In this document: in pieces, positions 32,501 to 47,500 of the stretch
Position numbering within the stretch: the stretch's first letter is position 1
How the letters are laid out: each line of letters opens with the position of its first letter
Assembly: GCA_026874595.1 (NCBI GenBank)
Contig: CM049313.1
Coordinates: forward strand, 44,050,659 to 44,114,658
Direction: 5' to 3'
DNA length: 64,000 nt
Origin: Sipunculus nudus
Taxonomy: Eukaryota > Annelida > Sipuncula > Golfingiida > Sipunculidae
The notes under the pieces: model-generated
What the model saw: the letters and a program-made list of their open reading frames with translations, nothing else
Told to the model about the DNA's origin: nothing
Databases searched by the model: none
Program-made: the position numbers and the translations under genes

Positions 32501-35500
32501 TCAGTGGCCGTGCCTGGGTTATGCACATTTTGGTCTTGAGATATGGGGAATGATGCCCAGTGTGTCCTAAGGGGGTTATTTTCCCCACTACTTTACCATA
32601 AATCCTGAGAATTTTAACATTTTTTCCGAGGGGGGTTATCACAGCGCCATCTTTCAGACAATATAACTGTGCTGCAAGTTGGTGAACTTGCAGTGCCATC
32701 TGTCATATTTAGAATGAAACAAAACTGGTTTTAGAGAATGAACAGGTAATAATTAAGCTAGTTTTAGTGACATTAAAGGAAGTCCTAAAACATTTACAAG
32801 TGATAATGTTGTTGCTTATGATAGAAGTTCATTGAATAAATGTGACTTAGTATTTCTCAGTCTGGCCTTCATTTAGCCTGGACTTCCAGGATGAAAAACT
32901 TATGTATTTATTTCACCTTGGTCATTTGTAAAACTACAGATAATATTCCTGTATGAATCTAATTAATATTCAAATCCGTCTGATGTGACTTAGAAATGAG
33001 TGGTACACTGTGTGTATCAACATCTTTGATGTACTGGTACCTTAAATTGGATTTGCAATCATGATAAACTTACTGGTATTTAAGGTAGATTTGTGAATAC
33101 ACAGTATATGACTGTATATTTGTGGCACAATGGTGCAAATAAGCTGAAATATTCTAGGTATACTGCTGTTTATTTTTATATCAGCCCATCTGTTAAAAGA
33201 TTTAAAACAAATACCTCTCTGATTAAACCCTTACCATTTCAAATTTGATAATTTTCAATCCATGGTAAACATCTGTCACAGTCATAGGATAAAATTCCCA
33301 AAAATTATGTCCCACAAGGCAAAACCATTCAGAGGTTTTTTCTTTTATACTACCAAAGATGGATAAATACAACTATTCTAAAAGAGTCTTGCACCTCATT
33401 TGTAAGGCATGTCAAGGATGTGTCTAAAGCCACCAAGATCAGCAGAGCTGCTAAGTATGATGCATATATAGTGTGGTGAATGCTGGGGTTAAATATGGCG
33501 GCAATGATGCCATTTGTCAGGAGTACAAGGTGAGTAGGTCCAGGCATCTGGGTGAGGAGCCCTATAACAAGGGGATAGATAAAACAGCCGGCTGTAAGAA
33601 ATACCAGCAAGCAACAGGTGTTGGAATCCAGTAGATTCTTGCTGCCAGATGCTCTGACTGACATGGCCAGACTTTTTTTCCTCTCACCAGCCTGTAAACA
33701 TGGTGTTAATGTACTGTTCGTGTAGGTGGGGAAAGTTTTGTGAAACTCTTGTGGATAAATCATGCAAAGGTTTAGGCTGTAACAATGGATTAGAATTACA
33801 CAGTATTATATTTACTGAGAACCATGGGTCTGTATTTATATTTCTGTCATTAAAAAAACCTGCCATGACTCTGTGTGTATATAACATTCAAAAGGTATTG
33901 CTATAAGAATGGTTGGTGCTTGCTGATAGTACACACTTGAAATAAAGCAAAAATTGTGAAAATCTAAGCATGTCAAATAAAACTTTAACCAAGTATCTCC
34001 CACCTTCCACTCATGCCTCTTTTCTTTCTCTCATTCAAATGACCTTATGATTGTTTATAACAAGCTCAGTATTTTGTAGCCCATTTTGAATCAGTAAAAA
34101 AAAACAACAATAACAAAATAAAAGAAATATAGGCTGGCATGATAATAAATCTTTACTTTTCTTCTAATAGAACTGACACTGGCACTGATGTATTACTGTT
34201 ATAAAGCTTCTGTTCAGATTAGCACATGATGTATGTGTCTCTTCTGTGTGTGTGTGTGGTCCGCATATACTGACTGAGCATACCTGATTTATCTGTCTGC
34301 ACCAGTCCCCAGAACACTGGTATATGAGACATGCAGGTGAAATAGCTATAGGCATCCTGTCGTAACATTTTGCCCAGTTCGATGCTTCAGATGAAGAACC
34401 AGTAACAGGTGTTCTGCAAACACAGTCTGCTAGGTTTGGATATTTCAAGAAGTAATCATGTAATTGATTTACTAGTATCTGCTTTGGTCTCTTAATCAGA
34501 TATATATAAATGAAATGTTAATCTTTCTATGATAAGAAAATAAAAAATCTGCATCCTTGAGCCCAGTGATAGGCAACCTCAGCTTCTTATAATGAGTCTT
34601 AATCTTGTTAATCCAGTGACATTTAATACTAGCTGTAACCTTCATTTAGAAATCTCTGTCCTTTAACTTTGAGGAGTACTTGTCCCGTAATATTTTGTCC
34701 TGGAGCATTTAAGTTGCCCCCAGACATTTTGACCTTACTCAATACACAGCTAGTTTGTTTCTGGTTACTATTCAGATGGAAACTCTATATTAGCCAGAGA
34801 TCTTCCTAATTACTCAAGCACCTATTTGTACAGAACAGATGCTTTGTATTTTGTGTACTTAAAACAGAAAGATTAACCTGGAAAATCCTTTGATTGGTGG
34901 AGATGCAGTGACCCATGCAGAAGGTCTCACTACACACATGGTGTTAATGTAGCTGAGAGAAGCAGCCAGGCATTCTGTATACTAGTAAGTTACTGTGTAT
35001 AGGTATATGATGGTTACATACTGTGCATCCATATTGTGAGTTATATGGTGATCAAGAAGACTGATTCTTCTATTATACTAGGCATGTATTTCCAGTTTTT
35101 CAGGCAGTGGAATTGAAGGCTTTATGAATGTGGAGCTTACTGATCACTGTTTAATCCCTGCCAGATTGAGCCTCTTTAAGGCAAACTGGTGCAGTCTCAG
35201 CAGAATCCCAGAGATCTGTTCCAGTTTCTTTACCTACAGATTATGGCATCTTGCTAATCTTATCTTCATTTACTGAAAAGCTTAAATCCAGATCCTTTTA
35301 TAATAACATATCATTCATATAATGTGTTTACTATCACTGTCATTCAATAAACAGCATCAGTGAAATGATAATGGACCTAGATATTTAAGAATAAAGGAAG
35401 ACCATCCCATCCTTTTGACTAGACATTCTCAGATATAAGTTCATTAATTGTATCCGCCAAAACAGAGTTTTGCGGATACTATGTTTTCAGCCCACCGCCG

Positions 35501-38500
35501 CCGCCCCTGCCACCGCCGCGTAGGTGTCTGAAGAACTCCTCCGTAACCGCTGGGCAGAATTTTACGAAACCCAGGATTATGTTTGGGTCACATGTGAACT
35601 GCTGCGCCCCGATTTTGTTTTGCCCTCTGACCTTTCCTCTGCGCTCTGCGTCCTTTTGTGCGTCTGTTTCCACACATAAACCACAATATCTCGGGAACCA
35701 TTTGACCGATCAGGAAAATTTTTTTGCACAAATGTAGCTCTTGGAGAGCTTTATAACATACACTAAAAATGGTGGCGCCACCTGCAATCATGTTTGCACA
35801 GTGTCCATCTGTTCATCTGCCTTGGGTTAAAATCACTCATATCTCTGTAGTGGTTTGACTAATTCACTTGAAATTCGGCATGCGTATACATCCTGGATAG
35901 CTTTTCTGATTTTATGACAGGTGGCGCCACCTACATTTACATTTAAGCTGCAGACATCCAAGCTCATCTAGGGAACTGTTTGACCGATTGGGCCAAAATT
36001 TTGCATGTGTATAGATCTCACATAGCTCTTTATCGTACGCAAAACTGGTGGCGCCACCTGCAGCCATTTTTGCACAGCTCCCATCTATATGTCTGCCATG
36101 GGATAAAATCACTCATATCTCAGCAGTGGTTTGACATATCTGCCTAAAATTTTGCAGGTTTATACATCCCCGACAGCTCTCTTGATTTTATGACAGGTGG
36201 CGCCACCTGCATTCTAGTTTATGCAGCAGATATCCAAGCTCATATCTTGGGAACTGTTTGACCGATTGGGCCAAAGTTTTGCATGTGTATAGTTCTCACA
36301 TAGCTTTTTATCATACGCAAAACTGGTGGCACCACCTGCAACCATTTTTGCACAGCGTCCATCTGTTTGTCTGCCAAGGGCAAAAATCACTCATATACAT
36401 GTAGTGGTTTGACTTATCTGCTTAAATTTTGCTTATGTAAACAACTTGGACGGCTTTCTGGATTTTGTGGTAGGTGGCGCAACCTACATACACAATTGGC
36501 TGCAGACATCCATGCTAATATGCAACACTTCACTCTATTTCCCCTTGCCACTCAATCCATGCCTCACTTCACCTGTTCCACTCTGATTTAGGCGGATACA
36601 CGTAGTCGCTTGTCGACTACCCGTATTCTAGTTAAATATTAGTGTGGTGGAACAAAGCTCCATAGTTATATCAGTGGACTTTAAAATCACTAAGTATGTA
36701 CCTGTTACAGACCCCAGCACTTGCACAAATGGTTGGAGGGGAAAATGAGTAATTTGTTGAATATTTCAGCTTGCCTCATAGATCCAATCTAAGGCCTGAA
36801 TTACCACTATGGTTATTTACATTACCCATGCATACACTTTTTGAATTTGTGCTAGGTACATGCCCTCAGATTTCTTAGTCCCGTCCCCATTCTCAGTTAC
36901 ATATAGATCCACCCTTGTGTTTCATGAACTTTTGCCAGGTTAATTTGAGCATTTACACAGGGTCTGTGTATGTCATAGGTGTAGTAACAGTTTTTACTCC
37001 ACGGCAGGAAAAACTGAGATGGAGCTCATTTTGCAACAGATTGCAGCACAGCACGCTTTGATGTAGTGTAAGCGTTTTTACCTAGAGCTCCAGGCAAATA
37101 TCTCCTCTACATTTCTTCATCTGTCTGTGTCTTTACTGCTTGAAAAAGGTGTCCAACATCATTTGCTGTGTGTTTTACCTGGCACCTTTACAGGTTTCTT
37201 CTCAGGTGCTTTACTTCCCATCAACTACTTGTATGTGTAATTTTATACAGATATACAGCAATGTGAAAAGTGGAACTGCTAGTTGCCTTGCTTAATGGTA
37301 TCAGGTGAAAAAAAATATATGGAAAGTGTAGTATAATTTTTACCTATGAGTGTCATTATTCTTTAACTAACTCTGGATCAGTTTAAATTCAGGCCATTAG
37401 AGCTCGAAGCCATCCTGAAAATCTTGAAAAACATCGAAAATGATTATTTCCGGTCAGATCAATTAAGGGCTTGAAAGCCTTTAAATCCAGGAAAGTTGAA
37501 GACTTTGATTGAACCTAGAAAAGAAAGTGGTTTATCTGTTGTATTTTTTCTGATGTCCAAACAATGAGTTCACTATATGTATTGTCAATACATTCTTGTG
37601 TAACAGTATATACAACTGGTGCATATACATACTAAATATACCAGTGTCTTGGTCAAATCAGGTTTACTTTGTCACCCCAACAACAAGTAAGACATGTCAC
37701 ACTGGAATTCTGTCGAAATCTTATCCAGAAATTTAAAAAATGGTCATGGTCCATGGCCAAGTGATGGCAGTCTATTAATTAATAATAATAAAGGTTACCC
37801 ATAGGATAAGAATGACACCTCGTTAATACAGTGAAACCTGTGTTATGAGACCACCCATGGGACTGACCTAAAGTGATTTTTTATTCACAGGTGTTCTTAT
37901 TGAACAGGTCAGTTATAACCAATGTGAATGCTTTTGGTTCACCCAAGGATGGTCTTTATTAGACAGGCGGTCTTTCAGACAGGTTCCACTGTAAGTTGTC
38001 TGAATTTCAGATTTTATGTTCACAGGGCTACAAAATATCCAGTTGTCATAACCCATTCATAGGAGCATAGGAATACATGATTTGTGAAACTTCACGGTTA
38101 CAGGAGGGACGGCTTCATCTCAAAATGACTCTCAGGAAATAATGCACAGTTATGAACAAGTTTTTGTAAAAAATTCTTGTTCAAAGCATTTTGATGCAAG
38201 TTGCACAGGAAAGATAGCCAGTGCACTGTATTATTTCCTGAGTGTTGGAAGTAAAAATCAAAGATATATTTAGAAATATAAATTTGATTTATGTTGTGAT
38301 TTTAAAGTTTTTACTTTGGATACATGTATTTTCTTTGTGTCCAGCAGGAAACATTTGTGTCAAATTATATAATGTCTTTAAAAACTTTGATGTGTTATAA
38401 GGTGATCCAGACATGCATTGAGAACTTGGCTCAGATGAAAGTCCCAATATCAATTCTTCAGTGTAGAATCTCATCTGGTTTATTAAAATTCAGCCACTGC

Positions 38501-41500
38501 AACAGTTTTTAAGGATTTCGGATTAATTCTGCCCACTGGACCCCCCCCCCCCCACTTTTTAGCCCTCAGCCCTTAGGCTGATGGCCTATTGTCGTCACCC
38601 AAGCTGTCCGTCCGTCCGGTGTCTGTTAACTTTTACCTTGTGAGCGGGATATCTGGAAAAGGATTCACCGTCAGAATTTTATTTCCTCAGTAAAGATATA
38701 TATCGACAAAATCTCGGTCAAGTTCGAAGATTGGTGACCTTGACCTATTTTTCTACATTTTAGAGCTGATTATAGAAAAACACTTAGATGCTTATTACTC
38801 AGGAACCATTTGGTGGATTTTCACAATTAAAACTTACTATGATTATTGGGACTGATACTCTGTACCTGCTACACAAGATTGGTGGCGCCATCTATAATTT
38901 CTGATTTTTAATGAATTTTTATTGAATTTTTCAACTATGGGCTATGGGCTACTTTTCAAAGTCACAGAGCTTATAATAGAATAAAACTAAGAAGCTTATT
39001 TTTCAGGAAGCATTTGGTGGATTGTTATGAATCATGGTACATACCTCTCCATTTTAAATTTATAACTGAGACATGTATAGATATATATCCATTTGAGAAC
39101 AGATATTTAGTACTTGTTACTGTTACCACCTTTAAACACTGTTCTTTTGGCTGAGGGCTTTTGTCAGCTTCTGCTGATATTCTAGTTCTAGACCTGGGGA
39201 CCTTTTCTAGGTTTTGTCATTACCTGAAGTCCTCTTTGGTTAGGCCCCTCCTTTCCTAAATCCTGGATCCACCCCTGTATTAGAATATCTTTCACTAGAT
39301 TTACAGCTATAAACAGGAATGTATTGCAGTCATAAAATATTGATGTCTTAGAAGTATGAGTTACAATGATAGTGCAGTGAATGCATTTGCCAATATAAAA
39401 GAGAGCTTGTATATCACAGAATAAAGCACTTTTACTGGGGTAAGAATCATCATTATGTGAATAATAACATTGTTTTTGAGAGATTCTCTAATCCCATGTA
39501 CCTGTTTGTGTTATGCAACATAAATCAGTGTTAATATATGATGACACATCATTCTCATGAATATCCCTCATTGGTCTTATGTATCATCTGGTCACACACT
39601 ATATCATTGTCCTTCTGGCCATAAAGGAGACATTAACCTTACATCAGTCCCTTCCATCCTTCAAACCTAATAAAACCCACATGTCTCAACCATTATAGCA
39701 TTACTGGAGTCAAAAGTTTACTAGCCAACTAGGTTCTGTTAATAAATATAATCTTCGTGGCTGCAAAAGAAAATAGTTTTATTGTGCCAATTAAGAGGCA
39801 ATTTTGTAATTTTGATTGATTAAACAAAATGATTAAACTATAAGGGAAAGAAACAGGCATAATATTAAAAAAGGTTACAGTCATCTTCAATTATTTAAGT
39901 TTTCTATTTTAAAGAAAGGCTGAAGTAAATGAATTTATTTATCATTTATATCCAAAATATGGCCCTGTAAAGAACCTGTGTGGTAAAAAACACAACATCT
40001 CACATGTGCACATGCTGAACAAAACTTTAACAGGCCTTTAAACTTGTTTTGTATTAATATAACAGAGATGAACTTGCAATCTAAAACATGGGGCCAGTGG
40101 ACCCCCTATCATTTCAAACCATGCATTATGCATCAAAGGAAACCTTGACATATAACCTGGTACTCAAAAGCTCAGAGTTCTGATTTTGTAAGACATCAAG
40201 TTCATAGCAGAGTCCTTTGCCAACCTTCTCAAATGAAACAGTCATAACACCTTATTTTTTTATTTCACCTGTTAACTGCAACAACATTAGAAGGTGAGTG
40301 ATGTATATTGCTTTATACCTGAAGGAAAGAGAGCTCACCTGTAAAATCTTCTGAGGCACCAACATGACCTGACAAACTTTTTTACCTTGTGAACAATTAA
40401 TGACTTTAAGGAAAAACTTGATTTTAGAAACTGCATAACATTGTGAAAACTCAGTTATAAAGAAGAATAGCTCATCTGATAACTATTTTCACAATGTAAG
40501 ATCAAATGCTGTTTAACAGATTTCATTTGCAAAATTATAAGGTCACCAGTTCAGAGTTGCATGACCAGCAAGTTCACCTGAAAAATATATTGCCTCACAC
40601 CTGTAAGGTGAATATCTCACATGCCAAGTGTTGTATCACATCCTCATCTGATATGTAACACATTGCATGGCACCTATGTGGTGAAAGCTTACCTATCAGA
40701 AATCAGCCTAACATGAAAATGTCTTGCATGTAACCAAAGAAGTACAGCTAAGCACAGCTGACTCTGTCCACAGTGCAATATTAATGCAAACCTGACAATA
40801 GTATATATACGTACATGGAACAAAAATGACAAACAGCTAGGCTGTACAAGGATTCCAACAACCTCCAACCTCTTTGATGAGAACACAACCAGCCAACTAG
40901 ATTAGTCAGTATAAAGACTTCTCTAAAGGTAGAATATATAAGCTAGGTTAATGGATACAGTGAAAATTATATCTTTAATTCAACTGTTCATGGTGTTCAT
41001 GGATTTAAATCTGACCTACTATTTTAATGGGCATTCACTCTGTCCACTGGGCCAACCAGTGTTATTACTTACACTTGTCCAAAAGATGTATGATATTCAG
41101 GCATTGTTAATTTAAGGGTGCGTCAGGGGGGTTGGGGATTGATATTCATAGGTTTCTAGAAACTCAATTCAAAATCAGTCATTTATCATTTTGAGGGCCA
41201 AACCCATCTGCTAACCAGCTGACCACAAACTTTATTCGCCCAGCCATCAGCAACTCTTCTAGTGTGACTTTTTAGGGGTAATTTGAGGCATCATGCTAAA
41301 ATAGATCAGGGCTGGGGGATGGGTGGCATTGGTATCTAATACTTATAAAAGGAATTCGGTTCACGTCTGTTCACAATGTTCTCTAAAACCGTGTTTTGTA
41401 CAATATTGTGCCAAACATCATTTGAAAGGTTATTATCCCTGAAGTGACATAGGTGATATAAAAATAAATAATTTTTAATGTACATATAATTTTGAGTGAT

Positions 41501-44500
41501 TTTTCCGTTTTTTTACCGAGCACAGCCGAACTGCCTTCGGCAATCACCGGAATGCGTGCATCGTGGTCGCTTAACCTCTAACACTAAGGACTATTGTTCA
41601 TATGAATAACGCTTGCTTTCAATGAGGGATTTGACCCACGTGCGTGGTCAGTAAAAGAGAAAAACACATGATTCTCGCTTTATGAAATGGAAAGTTCAAC
41701 CCAGGAGGATTAATGACAAAACCTAATTCAAGGTCCCAGTTTCTGAAACAGGGCTGGGATGGGGTAGGGTTGAGTGGTGGCGGGGGTTTCAGGCCTAAAA
41801 ATTTGTCTGTTACGATGAAAGAAAGGTTGCGGTGGTTGAAAATGGGATACGGACCCACTGCATGGAGTCCTGCTGGGTCCGCTTCTGCTACTTATGATGT
41901 ATGCATATTTCTGTTTCCTTCTTCAGGAACAGTTTCCTTGCAGTGTACATTTAATTAATCTTTCATGTGTTCCTCACATCAATCTATTCTTTATATGTCC
42001 AACGTTAGAAACCAGTCAAATATCAACGAAACACTGTATGCCTCAGTGTCTCATTCCAGTTCGCCATGTAAACCCATCACTGACCAGGTCTTCAAGGTAA
42101 ACATACCGGGGTATGATTTTTGCCATGAGCACAGCGCCACAAAATAACAGAAAAAAAATATTTGTACATATCGTATTCCGAGAGTTTCCCACTAAAAGTC
42201 TATATTTTCTTTTAACTTTTGTAATAAAAAATGAGCCAACATTCAATATCTCAGTAAATATACCTCCCAAACCCCAGTAAAAAGCAGCCTGGTATACCGG
42301 GTTTATCAGCTAGTAAGAAATATCTAGGATCTCTGATTGGTCAGTTTTCTTGTTTTCTTTCAGAACAGAAAGCAATCTATCTGCATGGGCATCTTGCCAG
42401 AATCATTAGCAGTGAATTTGTAGGAAAATGAATAGCATGATTAAAAAAGTTTTAATATAACTTAGTCTTACAAACAGGTCTGAAACTTTATTCCACACAT
42501 TTTGACACTCATCAACTGCACAATGTGTATAATGATTTGCATCTAAGAAGTGACGTGTTTGATAGTAAGTGGGAGAGAGTAAGAACGTACACGATATCTG
42601 GAGGTAGTGAGGAAATGCTTCAAAGAACAGCTTAACAGGAAGCCTGGAAGGAGTAAATAGGAGATTATGTGCAGGGTTCAGTAATCATCTCCTTTTTTTC
42701 TTGAAAAAGAATATACAAATGATCTGGAAGTAAGACCATGAAGTTTATCATAGATGTGCTCATAACCCCTACAGTGATACAGGAATTGGCATCTGGGCTA
42801 TATTTGTAGTATCAAAGTGAACTATAGTGGCTGTATGTATGTATATTTAGTTTTTGCTGTTGCAGCTTCCTTGGATACAATTGTTGGTTTACAGCATGAC
42901 TTCTGATGACGGAAAACATGTGCAAATAGAGCACTTTCCATCGTACCATGAGATTTAACAGTACATTGTGGCAGGAAATGCAGCCCTTTTCAAAGGACTG
43001 AAACTGTGTCATTAATTTTGAGATCATAGGCCAACCGTCATTATATTTATCTTGCATTATTGCATCTGACAGATTTAAAGCTGTCTTCAAGGCCACCACA
43101 TATATCTTGACATTGGGATCTGTGTGGAACTTTACATGCACAAACATACATATATATTCAGATATACTTGCAGCTCATACACAGCCTGACTGCATCAGAA
43201 AACACTCAGACAAACAGGTGATGTCATATTTGTCACTGGATAAAGATTAAGGATTCACAGGCATTTTGTGAATCAGGAAACCCCTGAAAAGTGAGGTACC
43301 TTTTTCAAGATATGGAAAAGTCAGTGATTTTGAGAACAAAAAATCAAATTAAAAAAAAAAAGAATTTTTTTTTGGAATTTGAGTTTCCAAAAGAGAAAGT
43401 GGTCAGTATTATTTATTTTAAACTCCCTATGATTAGTGAAAGTAATTATCCTGGAAATTTTAACACAGAAAATTTTGTAAATTTATAACCCAACCCTCTG
43501 TAAATACATAGTTATATGCATGCATGCCAATACAATGCCTGAAGGAAGGTCCCCAGAAAAAGGTAGGTACAGAAAGTTAGTCATCAAAGAGGTATCATTA
43601 TCTTTCATTAACCTAGCTACAATATAAGTGACATGAAACAAAAGATTTCCTGGGATTGTAATTCCCTGGAATTTTGATTACAGTGTTAGAAACACCTGTA
43701 CCAGCAGGTGTTCCTTCTAATCAGTGCATACATTAGGTAGCTGTTAATAAACTGATCATAGTAACCGCAGAGCTGGCATTTAAGAGCATCCTCAACTGGG
43801 TCAGAATTTAATAGCTAATTAGTCAGCAGTTGTTGTGCTTATAGTGTTTCATTCCCTGGAAGTGAACCAAAGATAACACAGACATTCTCTATCATCAACT
43901 TCATTGGTTTTCCAAGCCAGGCAGTTTTGACCGGGGCTGTGTGAAATGTTAAATACCACAGTTGTTTCTGGTGTCTCAAGCTCAGAGAACCCGAAACACA
44001 TGCCTGGCAGGTCAAAGACTGATAAATCTGAGAGAATTCCTATAATGTGAGATGAAAGAAGTAGAAATCTCGTGGGAGGGTACCCCCATAAACTGCCACG
44101 CAAAACATACCTCTCAGCCTCATAAAGTTTATGATGCATCCACTACTCGGGCTGGTCCCAGTTACTTGCAGCTGATTAAAATGTTACCAACACACTTGCC
44201 TCCACTACTGTTAGCATGTGCTACTATAACTTCTGTGGAATCATGAATTCTGTGACACATTCTTGGTCATGTCGATCATATAGTTTGGTTGGACTTGGCA
44301 AAATTTGTCCAATTGTCAAATTAAAATTTTATAACACAAGGTTCTATGTCTCATTACTGAGTCATGTGATCGAGAATTGAATTTGTTAAGCTTACCCAAG
44401 TGAAACCCATCACCTAAGAGTTGTGCGAAGTGTGAAAGCAGTTAAATTATTTTTCGATAGCTTTTGACTGAAGAAAAAATTCTAGGAGTCTGTGCATCAT

Positions 44501-47500
44501 AGCTTAACTGGTGCATAACCACAGTGAACAAGAAGTAGAACATGGGTTTTATCCAATCCTTTTTGACATTCCATTTTTAGCTCAGCTGTCTGCAAGTCAA
44601 CTGAGGTATAGGAATGGCGCTTTGTCCGTCGTCCGTCTGGGCATCCAGCTGTCGTAGCAGGGCACATATCGTAACTGCTGGTCCTAGAAACTTCTATGTG
44701 AACATCCAGGGAGGTCAATAAAAATTCTCCTTGGAACCCTGAAATTAGGTCTCTGTGACATATATATTCTCTGAGCTATGGTGCTTGAAAGTACCCCCCA
44801 GAATAATCAAAAATTTGATACCAGACCTCCGATATCTTAATCATGAATGCATGGATTGTCATGAATCTTGCCCTGAATATTGACCATGAATAGTTTTGTC
44901 AGTTCCCGAAAAGTGGTGGCATCACCTTTATTTTTTTGTAATTTTAAGGAATATTTTTCTGGGGTTTTTTTTACTATAAAATGACAACAATCATGACAGT
45001 TTCTCAGCTGTGATTACATCTAGTGTCCCAAAACCTGGTGTGTTTATCGATCACAAGTAGATGCCCTGTTGTAATCACCCTGTCTGTCTGTTTGTCTGTT
45101 TGTCCATCTGTTTATCCACAAAAATTTGATTCCAGATGATAACTCCAGGTTGTTTTGACACATGGATTTCAAACTTGACTTACATATGGCCAATCACTAA
45201 ATATATGATTTTCGGGTCATGAGGTCAAAGGTCAAGGTCACAGGACTCACTTTTTTTAAAAAGATTATGGCTGCATTTTAAACCAAGCTTATCATCCCAA
45301 ACTTTCCATTTTGCGCATTTAGCTGACCTGCCAGTATGGGGAGAGCATAAATGAATTTGGGGTCACAAGGTCAAAGGTCAAGGTCACAGGGGCCATCTGT
45401 TCACAAATTAGTTTCCAGATGATAACTCCAGTTTAGTATGACATATTGGTTTCAAACTGAACTAATATATGGCCCACCTATAAAGTAAGAACTGTGTCAA
45501 TTTGGGGTCGAAAGGCCAAAGGTCAGGATCACAGGACTCATTTCTTTAAAAAGAATGTTTATGCATTTGAAGCCAAACTTTTAATCTTAAAAATTCCATC
45601 TTCAAGATGCCAATAGTGGATTATGCTGTTCAATTTTAGGGTCATAGGGTCAAAAATCAAGGTCACAGGGCCCGTCCATTTACAAATTAGTTTATGGATG
45701 ATAATTCTGCTTTGGATAGACAGGCTTCAAACTTTATTTAATAATGACTCCCCACTCAAATAAATTCATTTTGATTTTCAGGGTCAAGAGATCAAAGTTG
45801 AAGGTCACATGAGCCACATCTTGAAAAAGATTGTGGATGCACTGTAAATAAAACTTTCATCCCAAACTTTCCATCTTTCCAAATGACTTACTTGCCCAAA
45901 GTGAGGAAATCTGTAGATTTTGAGGTTACCTGGTCAGAGGTCAAGTTCACTTTTTTAAAAGATTGTTACAGTAATCTAAATGCTGCAGGTTCAAGGATAA
46001 TAAGTTCTAAGATTTTTTGGTCACAAGATCAATGATTAAGGTTACAGGACTGTCATTCTGAAAAATTTCTTTAAAAATATCTTTCTAGAGAAATTCAGCT
46101 GAGTGTCAAGACCCATGGGTCCCTAGTTAATAGATGCAGACACATTCTACCCCTGTCTGAACCATATCCATACCATATCCAAATTGATGCAGTACATAAG
46201 CAAAGGTCTGACCTACACCATAACATGAACTGGCAGATGAGAAATTGGTCAGGATGCGTACTTTTTGCATAGTTTAAAAAAGGTATTGGTAGGGAAGATA
46301 ATCATAGATATATATGAATTGGTAGGGAAGAAAAATACTGTGTCAGCTAATGATTGGATACAGATTACAGAATTTGGTGATAGCAATAAATCACAACTGA
46401 CAGTCTGTTTGGTGAAAAAATGTGTATATGTAATGTTTAGTGGATGTTTTCATTTCACAGTCTAGCTACTGTACACATTTAAATTATGACAGAAATCATT
46501 CACTGACTGGTGTGTTAGCAGATTGGCTTACCATTAATCTAGGCATGGTGAGTGATTTTTTTACACAGGGGAATGCAGCACATCCTGATAATAAGGGTAG
46601 TGTTGGTTTAGCCCGGTTTAGATTGGTGCCTTTCTCACCCTGCCCAGGTAAATGTAAAGAAAATAGAAGAGAAATAAACTGCTTGTTAACGTATCTTGGT
46701 ATTAGGCTCATGATGGTTAACTGAAGTTGGATGATTTATCATACAAACATTGATCCTCTGGTTATGGGTTGCTACCATAGTTAGAGGTATCATACACACT
46801 CATGTTAAATGCTTGAAACATAGAGATTTTGATTTTTGGAACTTTTTTATTACTATGTGTTGTATGTGAAAAAATGATATAGGGACAGATGGACAGACAG
46901 GCAAAACTGATATTTTTTTCTTGATCTTAACACCCCCCTGTGCAACAGCATAGGACATTGGAAATTCTCTAGGGAATGCTAATTAGCTAAGGTAGGGCTT
47001 TTACATTTTTGTGCGATTCACAAAATTTCATCAATAGAAATATTGTTTCAATGCAGCAGAACCAGAAGTGCACAGTTAAACACAAAGCCATTGTGTAGTA
47101 TTTGTTTCAGTGTATTTTTCTCCTAGGCTCGTGTTTACCACTTGCATCTCCTGTTTCTTTTGATCTTTTCTACAATGATCCCATAAGGACCCACTCTAGA
47201 GTATGTTTCTAAACATGAGCAGACCTCCAGGCTCCAAACACAGCAGTAGACTGCTACAGCATTTCTGTGGCTATCTGCCAGCAACACCCCCCCCCCCCCC
47301 CCCACCCCTCCAGTTGAGTGTACATTGTTAGTACTTGTTGCATGGTTTCAGGATCAAATCCTCTAGTACATCCACACTTTCATTAGCTTTGATCAACTCG
47401 CTGACCTCCTGTCCTTCACAGCATGCCCTTGTATTATTTGAGCGTGCCACCTACTGCTAGGGTGGAGAATAAATGGCAACTGTTACCACTGCACCTTTCA

